A stretch of 64,000 nt of DNA, from NCBI GenBank assembly GCA_016935315.1, contig JAFGRD010000026.1, positions 33,285 to 97,284 of the forward strand. Reading direction: 5' to 3'. Positions 44,183 to 52,900 of this stretch are shown one piece after another. Under the pieces are notes generated by a model. It was not told the DNA's origin, made no database searches, and saw only the letters and a program-made list of their open reading frames with translations. The number at the start of each line of letters is the position of its first letter. The stretch's first letter is position 1. A program made the position numbers and the translations under genes. The stretch comes from Pirellulales bacterium (GTDB taxonomy: Bacteria; Planctomycetota; Planctomycetia; Pirellulales; Thermoguttaceae).

Positions 44183-46444
44183 ATGACATCCTCGAAGAAC
44201 TGGAGCTATACGCTCCTGATCGTCGCGTTCGCTCTCCCGCTATCGGCAGCGGAGAAAGAGGAGGACCCGTCGCGGCTGAGCGTGGAGCGGATCTTCAGCT
44301 CGGGCGAGTTCAGCTCCGAATCCTTCCCAGCCCGCTGGCTGCCCGACGGCTCGGGATACGTCTGCCTGGAGCGGTCCGACGACCCGTCCGGCGGGCGCGA
44401 CCTGGTTCGTCACGACGCCGAAACGGACCAGCGTGAAATCCTGGTTTCCGCGGCCCACCTGGTTCCGCCGGGCGAATCGAAGCCGCTGCGGATCGACGAC
44501 TACGCCTTCTCGCAGGACCGGTCGCTGCTGCTGATCTACACCAACTCGAAGCGCGTCTGGCGGCAGAATACCCGCGGCGACTATTGGGTGCTCGATCGGG
44601 CCGGCCGCGAGCTGCGCAAGCTCGGCGGCGACGCCCCGCCCTCGACGCTGATGTTCGCCAAGTTCTCGCCGACCGGCCGCCACGTCGCCTACGTCCGCCA
44701 GGGGAACATCTACCTCGAGGACCTTCGCGACCACGGCATCAGGGCTTTGACCCGCAGCGAGTCGCTGGAGGTGATCAACGGGACGTTCGACTGGGTGTAC
44801 GAGGAGGAGCTCAGCCTGCGCGACGGCTTCCGCTTCAGCCCCGACGGCGAGTCGATCGCCTACTGGCAGCTCGATACGCGGGGCGTGCCCGGTTTCGTGA
44901 TGGTCAACAACACCGACGTGCTTTATCCGCGGCTGACGGAGTTCAAGTATCCGAAGGTCGGCCAGCAGAACTCGGCCTGCCGCGTGGGCGTAGTCGCGTT
45001 GGCCGACGGCAAAACCCGCTGGCTCGACGTGCCCGGCTGCCCGCGCGAGCATTACATCGCCCGGATGGACTGGGCGGGCCCGGGCCGAATCATCCTGCAG
45101 CAGCTCAACCGGCGGCAGAACACCAACCGGGTGATGCTGGCCGACGCCGAGACGTTGCAGGCGACGACGATCCTCACCGAAACCGACGACGCCTGGGTCG
45201 ACGTCCACGACGAGCTGACGTGGCTGGCCGACGGACAGCGATTCACCTGGCTCAGCGACCGCGACGGCTGGCGCCACGTCTACCTGGCCTCCCGCACCGG
45301 CGAAGCACCCCGGCTGGCCACGCCCGGCGACTACGACGTGATCCGGTTGCTGCACGTCGATGAACCGGGCGGCTGGCTCTACTACCTGGCCTCGCCCGAG
45401 AATCCCACGCAACGATACCTCTACCGCGTGCGGCTCGACGGCACGGGCACGCAGCACGTGACGCCCTCCGGACAGCCGGGAACGCACGACTACCAGATCG
45501 CGCCCCACGGCCGCTGGGCCATCCACCGCTTCTCGTCATTCGACTCGCCGCCGACGGCCGAGCTGGTGGAATTGCCCGACCACAAGACGGTGCGGCCGCT
45601 GGCAGAAAACAAGTCGCTTCGTGAGAAGCTCGATAAGCTGTGGCGCCGGCCGGCGGAATTCCTGCGCATCGATGTCGGCGACGGCGTGCTGCTGGACGCC
45701 TGGTGCATCCAGCCGCCCGATCTTGACCCGGGGAAAAAGTATCCGCTGCTGGTTTACGTCTACGGCGAGCCGGCCGGCCAGACGGTGGTCGATCGCTGGG
45801 GCGGAAACGGCTACCTCTGGCACCTGATGCTTGCCCAGCGGGGCTACGTGGTGATGAGCATCGACAACCGCGGCACGCATGCCCCGCGCGGTCGGGCGTG
45901 GCGCAAGTGCATCTATCGCCAGGTCGGCATCCTGGCCCCGGCCGACCAGGCCGCCGCGATCCGGAAAGTGCTCAGCGAGCGAAGCTACCTCGACCCCGAG
46001 CGGATCGGCGTTTGGGGATGGAGCGGCGGGGGCTCGATGAGCCTCAACGCCATCTTCAAATACCCCAACCTCTACCGGACAGCCATGGCCGTGGCGCCCG
46101 TGGCCAACCAGCGCCTCTACGACACGATCTACCAGGAGCGCTACATGGGTTTGCCGGGCGACAACGACGAGGGGTATCGCCGGGGATCGCCCGTCAACTT
46201 CGCCTCCCAGCTCGAGGGCAACCTGCTGATCGTCCACGGCACGGGCGACGACAACTGCCACTACCAGGCGACCGAGACGCTGATCAACGAGCTGATCCGG
46301 TGCAACAAGCGCTTCACGATGATGGCCTACCCCAATCGCAGCCATTCGATTCGCGAGGGCGTCAACACGACGCTGCATCTGCGCAACCTGCTGACGCGCT
46401 ACTTGCAGGAAAACCTGCCCCCGGGGCCGCGGCCGGCCGAGTGA
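44183..46444 (+). CDS. Dipeptidyl-peptidase IV-type serine peptidase (S9B)
   Basis: A 753-residue protein from the ATG at 44183 (MTSSKNWSYTLLIVAFALPL, a signal peptide ending near SAA); a GTG at 44171 is an alternative. The N-terminal beta-propeller (about 50-450) contains DWVYEEELSLRD near residue 202, the double-Glu motif by which DPP-IV enzymes bind the substrate amino end. The alpha/beta-hydrolase domain has the nucleophile in GWSGGG (about 614), Asp in GTGDDNCHYQ (about 688) and His in NRSHSI (about 720). So the full catalytic triad is present. It is likely periplasmic, releasing X-Pro or X-Ala dipeptides from peptides. The palindromic repeat lies directly upstream. Confidence 0.93.
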   Translation: MTSSKNWSYTLLIVAFALPLSAAEKEEDPSRLSVERIFSSGEFSSESFPARWLPDGSGYVCLERSDDPSGGRDLVRHDAETDQREILVSAAHLVPPGESKPLRIDDYAFSQDRSLLLIYTNSKRVWRQNTRGDYWVLDRAGRELRKLGGDAPPSTLMFAKFSPTGRHVAYVRQGNIYLEDLRDHGIRALTRSESLEVINGTFDWVYEEELSLRDGFRFSPDGESIAYWQLDTRGVPGFVMVNNTDVLYPRLTEFKYPKVGQQNSACRVGVVALADGKTRWLDVPGCPREHYIARMDWAGPGRIILQQLNRRQNTNRVMLADAETLQATTILTETDDAWVDVHDELTWLADGQRFTWLSDRDGWRHVYLASRTGEAPRLATPGDYDVIRLLHVDEPGGWLYYLASPENPTQRYLYRVRLDGTGTQHVTPSGQPGTHDYQIAPHGRWAIHRFSSFDSPPTAELVELPDHKTVRPLAENKSLREKLDKLWRRPAEFLRIDVGDGVLLDAWCIQPPDLDPGKKYPLLVYVYGEPAGQTVVDRWGGNGYLWHLMLAQRGYVVMSIDNRGTHAPRGRAWRKCIYRQVGILAPADQAAAIRKVLSERSYLDPERIGVWGWSGGGSMSLNAIFKYPNLYRTAMAVAPVANQRLYDTIYQERYMGLPGDNDEGYRRGSPVNFASQLEGNLLIVHGTGDDNCHYQATETLINELIRCNKRFTMMAYPNRSHSIREGVNTTLHLRNLLTRYLQENLPPGPRPAE

Positions 46445-46513
46445 GCCTCATAGTCCGCCTGTCGGTATTAGCGGAAACCACGCACGCCCCTGGATAGGCC
46501 GACCCAACCCGAA

Positions 46514-46551
46514 CCCTCTTGACACCCAAGGACCGGTTCGGCAAGAATTGG
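46514..46551. repeat. 38-bp local repeat, copy A
   Basis: It matches 47247-47284 at 32 of 38 positions. Both copies begin CCCTCTTGACA and lie upstream of a small hypothetical gene. TTGACA looks like a -35 hexamer, but no matching -10 follows at 16-18 bp in both copies. Confidence 0.5.
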
Positions 46552-46606
46552 CGAATCATACACGGTCCGGGTCGAACGGTTCACCAACAGAATCGGATGC
46601 CACCAC

Positions 46607-46963
46607 GTGAGTTCACCGGAGTCGGCAATCAGGCATCTCGAACAAATCCAACGGCTTGCCGTCTCGCTAAGCCGGCACGGCATCCACATACTCGAGCACC
46701 AATACCATGCGCATGCATTTGGCAGTTTCACTCTGGTTCTCGGCAAGCCGAAGCACAGGGTCCGGTTCGACTGGGACGCAAAGGAGCTCATTCTCAACGT
46801 CTCCGTGGCAGACTGTCCGTCGTCAGGCGTGCCCCCCCGGTGGCAACCGATGGACAACCTGCGACTGTCGCCACGGACGGAACGCGACCCGTTCGACGAG
46901 ATTCACAGACGGGCGTTGAGAGAATTCCGTGTCCACACGGGAGCTTCCGGCAACGGGTCATGA
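46607..46963 (+). CDS. Small hypothetical protein
   Basis: 118 residues from a GTG (MSSPESAIRHLEQIQRLAVS). The composition looks protein-like: a helical start, then FGSFTLVLGKPKHRVRFDWD and ELILNVSVAD strands. The base composition is lower in GC than its neighbours, and the third codon positions are mixed. No family is recognised, and there is no signal peptide or membrane helix. The ribosome binding site is poor. It could be acquired DNA, since it lies between the 38-bp repeats and beside a palindromic element. Confidence 0.45.
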   Translation: MSSPESAIRHLEQIQRLAVSLSRHGIHILEHQYHAHAFGSFTLVLGKPKHRVRFDWDAKELILNVSVADCPSSGVPPRWQPMDNLRLSPRTERDPFDEIHRRALREFRVHTGASGNGS

Positions 46964-46970
46964 TCTCGGG

Positions 46971-47148
46971 GTAGCTGAACTCGCAAGAGCCTATGGATGT
47001 TTGCATTGTGATGATCCAGGGCGACCAACGGGAGGCCAGACAAGTCGGGCTCCCGTTGGTTGCCCTTTTGTGCATTGCGTGTGCAAGCGTCAATAGAGCG
47101 AATCGATGCCAGGTCGCACCGCGGTTGAATTCTCGCGAGTCCAGCTAC
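46971..47148. repeat. 18-bp inverted repeat flanking palindromic copy 5
   Basis: GTAGCTGAACTCGCAAGA (46971-46988) matches the reverse complement of 47131-47148 at 16 of 18 positions. Together with copy 5 (46992-47095) it makes a nested palindrome. The same GTAGCTGRAYTCGC core occurs in the 40-bp tandem repeats at 36901-36980. Confidence 0.55.
46992..47095 (-). repeat. 104-bp dispersed palindromic element, copy 5 (inverted)
   Basis: The central arms are CGACCAACGGGAG and CTCCCGTTGGTTG (one change, G-U compatible in RNA), with a 15-nt loop. The ends are TATGGATGTTTGCA and TGCAAGCGTCAATA. It differs from the others by a one-base net gain in the outer arms. Confidence 0.8.
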
Positions 47149-47246
47149 CACCGATTGCGAATCCGAGGGACCGAAGGACATAGCTTGCCGCACATAATCG
47201 TCGCTGCCACCTAAGAACGCCCGCAAGAAACCGGCCTCGACCAGGT

Positions 47247-47284
47247 CCCTCTTGACATACAAGGACCCGGTCGGCGAGAATCGG
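47247..47284. repeat. 38-bp local repeat, copy B
   Basis: Partner of 46514-46551 (32 of 38 identical). It lies about 108 bp upstream of the hypothetical gene at 47392. Confidence 0.5.
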
Positions 47285-47391
47285 TAGCTTGGTAGGAGTT
47301 TTAGATTGGCGGATCCCTTGAGCTGGGACGCTCACAGGACGTTGAAGCCAAACAGTCTGTTGGCAGAGTCACGCTGAACGAGCTGCGTTCC

Positions 47392-48066
47392 GTGTTTGAT
47401 CCATTTAAGACAACCAGTCTCGTCTTTCTTGTGACCACGTGCGTGTCCGGGGCTGAATGGAGGACAACGGACGGTATCGTCTCAGTCGCCGCCCCGAATC
47501 CATCACAGTTTGTCCAATCTGACTGCATGGCGACGTTTTCCGCAATTTGGCTGTCGAAAGACGAAACCGTCAGGCTTGGCGTCACAGAGACGTCGCTCCC
47601 CCCCAACATCAGAATCATTCGGTCGTCTCTCGAAGAGGGCCTCGCAGAAGAGTTGGGGGGAAGAATCATCGCCTCATCCGCTCAGCAGCAAGAGGGACAC
47701 GATGTCTTTCTGATGACGGGTCGCGGCGGAACGGGCGGAGACAAAATCTACATTACGCAGGCTATCGTCGCTGTGGGCAACAAAGTCTACAAGGTCATAG
47801 CCTGTGGAATCGGAAAGGATACACGCGTTGATCCCGACGCAACTGCGTTCATCTCCTCGTTCAGGATTCTGACGCCCAGACAAATCGTCGACTCCGTCCC
47901 ACGAGAAGATGTGGGAAATTCACAGCCGGCGCTGAATCAACCAAGCGAGTCGCTTATTGGCCTGTTGTCCCGAAGAATCGGCGGTATCAGTGCGCTAATA
48001 CTCCTTGTCGGCGTGATTGTGATTGTTCTGTTGCGGTTTGTCACACACCGAGAGCCAACTGCGTAG
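47392..48066 (+). CDS. Hypothetical protein with C-terminal membrane anchor
   Basis: 224 residues from a GTG (MFDPFKTTSLVFLVTTCVSG); the hydrophobic N-terminus may be a weak signal sequence. The middle has VSVAAPNPSQFVQSDCMATF and TAFISSFRIL blocks resembling small PsbP/DUF1795-like stress proteins, but I do not assign it. A single C-terminal helix (ISALILLVGVIVIVLLRFV) precedes a short basic tail, so it is probably tail-anchored with the domain in the periplasm or cytoplasm. GC content and codon use are lower than in the long neighbouring genes. It is 21 bp before the SDR gene, which may be co-transcribed. Confidence 0.55.
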   Translation: MFDPFKTTSLVFLVTTCVSGAEWRTTDGIVSVAAPNPSQFVQSDCMATFSAIWLSKDETVRLGVTETSLPPNIRIIRSSLEEGLAEELGGRIIASSAQQQEGHDVFLMTGRGGTGGDKIYITQAIVAVGNKVYKVIACGIGKDTRVDPDATAFISSFRILTPRQIVDSVPREDVGNSQPALNQPSESLIGLLSRRIGGISALILLVGVIVIVLLRFVTHREPTA

Positions 48067-48087
48067 GCTGCATCGTCCGCCGCACAT

Positions 48088-49029
48088 ATGAGACAAGACA
48101 ACCTGCACGCAGTCACCGGCGCCTTTGGCTACTCCGGAAAGTACATCGCCGGACGGCTGCTGGCCGACGGGAAGACCGTAGTCACGCTGACCAATTCGCT
48201 GCGCCGCCGAAACCCTTTTGGCCGGCAAGTGCGGGCCGTCCCCTTCCATTTCGACCGGCCGGGGAAGCTTGCCGAATCGCTCCGCGGCGTCTCCGTCCTC
48301 TACAATACGTACTGGGTCCGCTTCAACCACCGCGGCTTCACGCACGCCGACGCCGTGCAAAACACCATGCGGCTGTTCCAGGCCGCCCAGGCCGCCGGAG
48401 TCCGGCGCGTCGTTCACGTGAGCATCACGAACCCGTCGGAGGACTCGCCGCTGGACTACTTCCGCGGGAAGGCCCGTCTGGAGCGGGAGCTGGTCAATAG
48501 CGGTCTGTCGCACGCGATCCTGCGGCCCACGGTTCTGTTCGGCAAGGAAGACATTCTGGTAAACAATATTGCCTGGGCGCTGCGCCGCCTGCCGGTGTTT
48601 GGCGTCTTCGGCGACGGCCAATACAAACTCCAGCCGATCTACGTCGACGATCTTGCCGATATCGCCGTGCAACAGGGCCGTCAGAGCGAGGACCGCGTCC
48701 TCGACGCCATCGGGCCGGAGACTTTCACCTACCGCGGACTGGTTCAGACCATCGGCCAGATCATCGGCAAGAAACGCCCGATGGTTTCCGTTCCGCCCGC
48801 TCTTGGGTATGCAGCCGGGTGGGTCATCGGCAAGCTGATGCGCGACGTGATGATCACCAGGGAGGAGATCACCGGGCTGATGGCCAATCTGCTCTACGTC
48901 GACTCGCCCCCGGCCGGCCACACCAGACTGACCGAGTGGGCCCAGCAACGCGCCTCGTTGCTGGGCCTGCGTTATACGAGTGAGCTTGCCCGACGACGAG
49001 ACAGAGAGCTAGAATACCAGGGCAACTGA
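48088..49029 (+). CDS. NmrA/NDUFA9-like atypical short-chain dehydrogenase (NAD(P)-binding)
   Basis: 313 residues starting MRQDNLHAVTGAFGYSGKYI. The Rossmann glycine motif is VTGAFGYSG (TGxxGxxG). A strand-turn VVHVSITNPSEDSPLDYFRG follows, with YxxxK in YFRGK near residue 132. LRPTVLFG, YKLQPIYVDDLADI and a C-terminal helical region are typical of extended atypical SDRs of the complex I NDUFA9/NmrA type. These bind NAD(P) and act as reductases, epimerases or redox sensors; the substrate is unknown. No signal peptide. The late hydrophobic segment PPALGYAAGWVIGKLM may touch the membrane. It follows the tail-anchored hypothetical gene closely. Confidence 0.82.
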   Translation: MRQDNLHAVTGAFGYSGKYIAGRLLADGKTVVTLTNSLRRRNPFGRQVRAVPFHFDRPGKLAESLRGVSVLYNTYWVRFNHRGFTHADAVQNTMRLFQAAQAAGVRRVVHVSITNPSEDSPLDYFRGKARLERELVNSGLSHAILRPTVLFGKEDILVNNIAWALRRLPVFGVFGDGQYKLQPIYVDDLADIAVQQGRQSEDRVLDAIGPETFTYRGLVQTIGQIIGKKRPMVSVPPALGYAAGWVIGKLMRDVMITREEITGLMANLLYVDSPPAGHTRLTEWAQQRASLLGLRYTSELARRRDRELEYQGN

Positions 49030-49155
49030 TGCCCCGCACCAGCGACCGGTGGCTAGGTCGAAGCGGTGCCTGGGTGTGTTCACCTCTGACGGATCGATTC
49101 CCTCGTCTACCGCGGGTGCTCGGAGACAAGTCAATCTGTGCAAACAACCTGTGCC

Positions 49156-49809
49156 TTACTCAGGCACGTCCACGTACGCTCTACAGCATGGGCAGATTTC
49201 GGCATACCCCCGACGATGTGTCGGAAACGTGATTTCTGCTGCACACTCCTCACATGCAAACGTAATGCGCGCGTCTTGGGTGTGAGCTGTACGCCGCCTG
49301 TTCATGATCGAACGATGCTCATCCATGATGCTGCTTGCCCGTTCAAGATCGCTGGAGGGGACCCGGACAACAACACCGTCGGCCGTGTGGGGCAGAAAGG
49401 GATTCGTGCCTGGGACCTGCGCGAGTTGCGACTGGATACCGCATTGCTCCAGTAGCGCACGACAGGTGTTTGCTTCGCCGAGAGTTGCGAAAGTGCAGAC
49501 TATGACAGGATCCTGCATCAACGGCAGGTCGGCTCTCCCTTCTTGCCCCGCCCCCAAAGTGCCATCGGACGTATCGCGTGCGTGAATAAAGAAGCCCGTG
49601 AGCCGGCTGATCATCGAAAACAAACCGGTGAACCGGCCGATAAACGAAAACAGCGTTGCCTCGTTGCGGCGCCGCTCTTGTTCTTCCCGTTCAAACTGTA
49701 CAGTGAGGCAGATGTCGCCGCACGCCGGGCAAGGCGCCTGCTCGCAGCCGGTGCCGTCCGGCTCAGACTCAAAAGTGGCTTCGCACTCGCGGCAATAGAA
49801 AAGCAGCAT
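49156..49809 (-). CDS. Zinc-ribbon protein with a DUF2007-like signal-transducing domain
   Basis: 217 residues. The N-terminal zinc ribbon has CRECEATF and CPACGD (about 7-32). A helical hydrophobic stretch (LFSFIGRFTGLFSMISRLTG, about 53-72) follows. The middle (about 98-160) has PVIVCTFATLGEANTCRALL, LAQVPGTNPF and GVVVRVPSSDLERA, which resembles the DUF2007 'putative prokaryotic signal transducing' domain. A second zinc ribbon closes the protein (CEECAAEITF..CPCC, about 188-212). The ribosome binding site sits very near the ATG. It lies downstream of the 3860-residue gene on the same strand, 158 bp after its stop. The function is unknown. Confidence 0.7.
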   Translation of the reverse strand: MLLFYCRECEATFESEPDGTGCEQAPCPACGDICLTVQFEREEQERRRNEATLFSFIGRFTGLFSMISRLTGFFIHARDTSDGTLGAGQEGRADLPLMQDPVIVCTFATLGEANTCRALLEQCGIQSQLAQVPGTNPFLPHTADGVVVRVPSSDLERASSIMDEHRSIMNRRRTAHTQDARITFACEECAAEITFPTHRRGYAEICPCCRAYVDVPE

Positions 49810-49967
49810 TTCCTCGATCGCACCGTATCATTGCGATAGCCCAGGACTGGCGGACTCTGGGCGGGGGCGATAGGGCATAGTATAGCCCGAATTGCCGGTG
49901 TGACAAGGGGCTTGAGGCGAAGTCCCCTCGAAACATGCTGACGCTGGCCGGTTGGCTGATCGACGGT

Positions 49968-52900
49968 CTATCGCAAATCGGCCAACAGGGCGCCGATGGC
50001 CTGGTCCGTCGCCTCGGCGTCCTTGGCCGGGCTGGGCTTCGCCTGGAGCCTCTCAAACTCGTAGAGCCACGCCATCGCGGCCAGCGACGACTGCGGCGTT
50101 GCCGCTTCCTCGGCGATCGTCTTCTCCCACCCGGCATCCAACGACGCCGACTCGGCGCTCTTGACGCCGGGCACCGTGATCAGCTTCAAAGCGTTGAGAA
50201 AGTGCGTCTGGTTGTTCCGCGCGATCAGCATGTCGGTCGCGTTGACCCGGGCGTCGCGATTGAAGTCGTAGGGGAAGTCGATCTCCGCCGGGTTGAGGAA
50301 GTTGCGGGGGTTGTTCCGCGCCAGCAGCATGTCGGTCGCGTTGACCCGGGCGTCGAGCGTCGAGTTGCCGGCCTCGCCGACGGCGTTGCCGAAGTAGAAA
50401 ACGTCGTCCGTCAGTAGCCCCGTATCCGCGGTGGCCAGCACGGTAACCTGGAGCCACTGCTTCGCGATCGCGTAGTCATCCCAGACGAGCGTGACCCGGT
50501 CGCCGCCGGCGACCGGCCGGACCGAAATCCCGGTGGGCGCCGGGGCCGTGTCCCAGGTGCCCGAATCGTTGCTGTTGCCGACGCGGAAGAGGAAGTCGTC
50601 GGCCTCGAGCGCGGTCCCCTGCGGCAGGCCCTGGATGTCGATCATGACGCCGTTGATGCCGCGGACGTAGCTGGTGTAGTTGGCAAACGTGGCCGTCTGG
50701 CCCGGCAGCAACGGCTGCTTGTCCGCGGCGATGGCGTTGTCGTCCTGGGCGTTGGCGGCGGCGTTGTTGCCGTCGAAGGCCGAACGGTTGTAGAAGACGT
50801 GGCGGCCGACCACCTCGGCCGAGCAGGTGTAGGCCAGCGCGCCGGGCGTCGGCGTGTCGGCCGCCCAGCTTGCGGCGTCGTTGCCCCACGAATAGGGTTC
50901 CACCCGACGCAACGACAACCCGCCGCCGTCGGTCTCCGCCGGCCAGGGCGCCGCGTCGTCGTAGCGGACCTCGTCTTCCAGCAGTCGGGGGATGAAGTCG
51001 GGCTCGCCCAGCGGCGGCTCGTCGGGCCGCTGGAGCCGAATCGTGGCGCCGTCGTCGCCCAACTGGCCGACGTAGGGGCCGCGGACCTCGGCCCAATCGG
51101 CGACTCCCTTGCCCGCGCCGCATTCCGGCACGTAGTGCGCATCGAAGGCCTGCATCTGGTCGGCGTCGGCGGGGTCGAACGGCACCAGGACCAGATATCG
51201 GCCGGCACCGAGCGTGTCGCCGGGGGCGAAGTCGAACTCGATGCCGTCGCGGACGCGCCAGCCGGTCAGGTCGATTGCGGCGTCGGTCGGGTTGACAATC
51301 TCGACGAACTCCAGGTCGTCGGCGCCGGTGACGTCGCCCGGGTTGTACATCACTTCGCTGATGATCACCGGGCCGGTCCGCGGGCCGCTGTTCTCGCCAT
51401 GGGCCGGATCGAGCGTCCGTTGGCTCATCGGATACAGCGGTCCCTCGCCGTTGGGCCAGCGCCCGAAACTCTCGCCGTTTTTCGCTGCACCGAGAATCAC
51501 GTAATCGACGAACCGCGTCGGCTTGCCGTCGGGGCCGGCCGCCACCAGATAGACCTCGTCGCCGTGGGCGCCGTCCAGGGCGAAATCGTTCGGCCCCGGA
51601 TCCAGCGGCGTGGGGTTGAAATCGTCTTCGTCGAAGACCACGTAGCCGAAGGCGGGAATCGTGGTCCCCTCGGGAATACGGAACTTCAGGTAGTCGGCGT
51701 CCGAGTCGCTGAGGTACCAGCCGCCGATATCGATTGGGTCGGCCGTCGTGTTGTGCAGCTCGATCGTATCGACCAGCGGCGGGTCCGTGTGGGTGAGCAC
51801 CTCGTTGATCAGCACGTCGATCGCCGGCTGGCCGTCGGCCGTTCCGGGCGTGCCGCCGGGCAGTGTGCCGGCCTGCCAACTCTCGGCGTCTCGCCAATTG
51901 GCCGGCTTGGCCGCCGGATCACGGATCTCCAGGGCGTACCCGCCGCCGTCGGTGGTCGGATACCAGGCGTCGTTGTACTCGAATCGCAACACGGCCGCTT
52001 CGAGCGGAACGGGCAGTTGCAGCACGATCTCGTCGCGGCTGTTGCTGAGGTTGCCCGTATACTCGCCGGCCACGTTGATGCCCGAGTCGTACCGATCGGC
52101 AAACGCCGCGCGATCCTGCACCACGACCACGTATTCGCCCGGCGCCAGCAACAGCGGCGGGAAGGCAAACGCAACGCCCCCGGCAAGACGGACGCCGGTC
52201 ACGTCCAAGGTCGTCTCGCCGACGTTCTGCAGCTCGATGAACTCGGCGCTGCCGTCGTCCGCCGGATGGTACATCACTTCGGTAACGCGAAGCCCGGCCA
52301 GCAACTCCAGCCCCCGGGTAATCCGCGCGTCCGCCTGGGCTGTGACGGTGGCGTCCAACGTCAATCCGAAGACGATGTCGGAACTGGTCGAGCTGACCTG
52401 GTGGACCTCGACGGCCAGCAGGTTTTCGCCTTGCTGCAGATGCTCGGTAGAAATCGTGAAGGGGCCTTCGTAGACCGCGTTGCCCACGCTGCGATCGGCC
52501 TCCGTCTGGTAATCGACGACCGTATCGGAATTGAAGCCGAGACGCCACACTTCATGCCCGTTGAGATAGAACACGGCCGCGTCGTCGATCACGGTGCTCA
52601 TCTGCAGCATAACCTCTTGCGGATCGGCGTCGAGCGTGAACGTCTTGCGGAAGTAGTAGGTCGTGACCTGGGGATCGCCCAGCGACAAGGGTGTGCTCTT
52701 CGGCGCCGGCATGGCGGAGCCCTCGACGTACAGCAGCGCGGCTCCGGTGGGCCAGGGCGCGTCGGGCACGAAGCCCGGCTCGCGCCACGCCGTATCCAGG
52801 TCTTCCCCCGACTGGTCGTAGGCCCACACGTCCACGATGCCGATCAACGGCGTGGTGGTGACCGATACGCCGGGGTTGGCCACGCTCGGCGTGGGCAGCG

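Noticed and set aside
49168..49480. Coding potential on the plus strand opposite the zinc-ribbon gene
   Set aside because: The minus-strand frame has paired Cys-x2-Cys ribbons and a coherent domain; the plus-strand frames do not.
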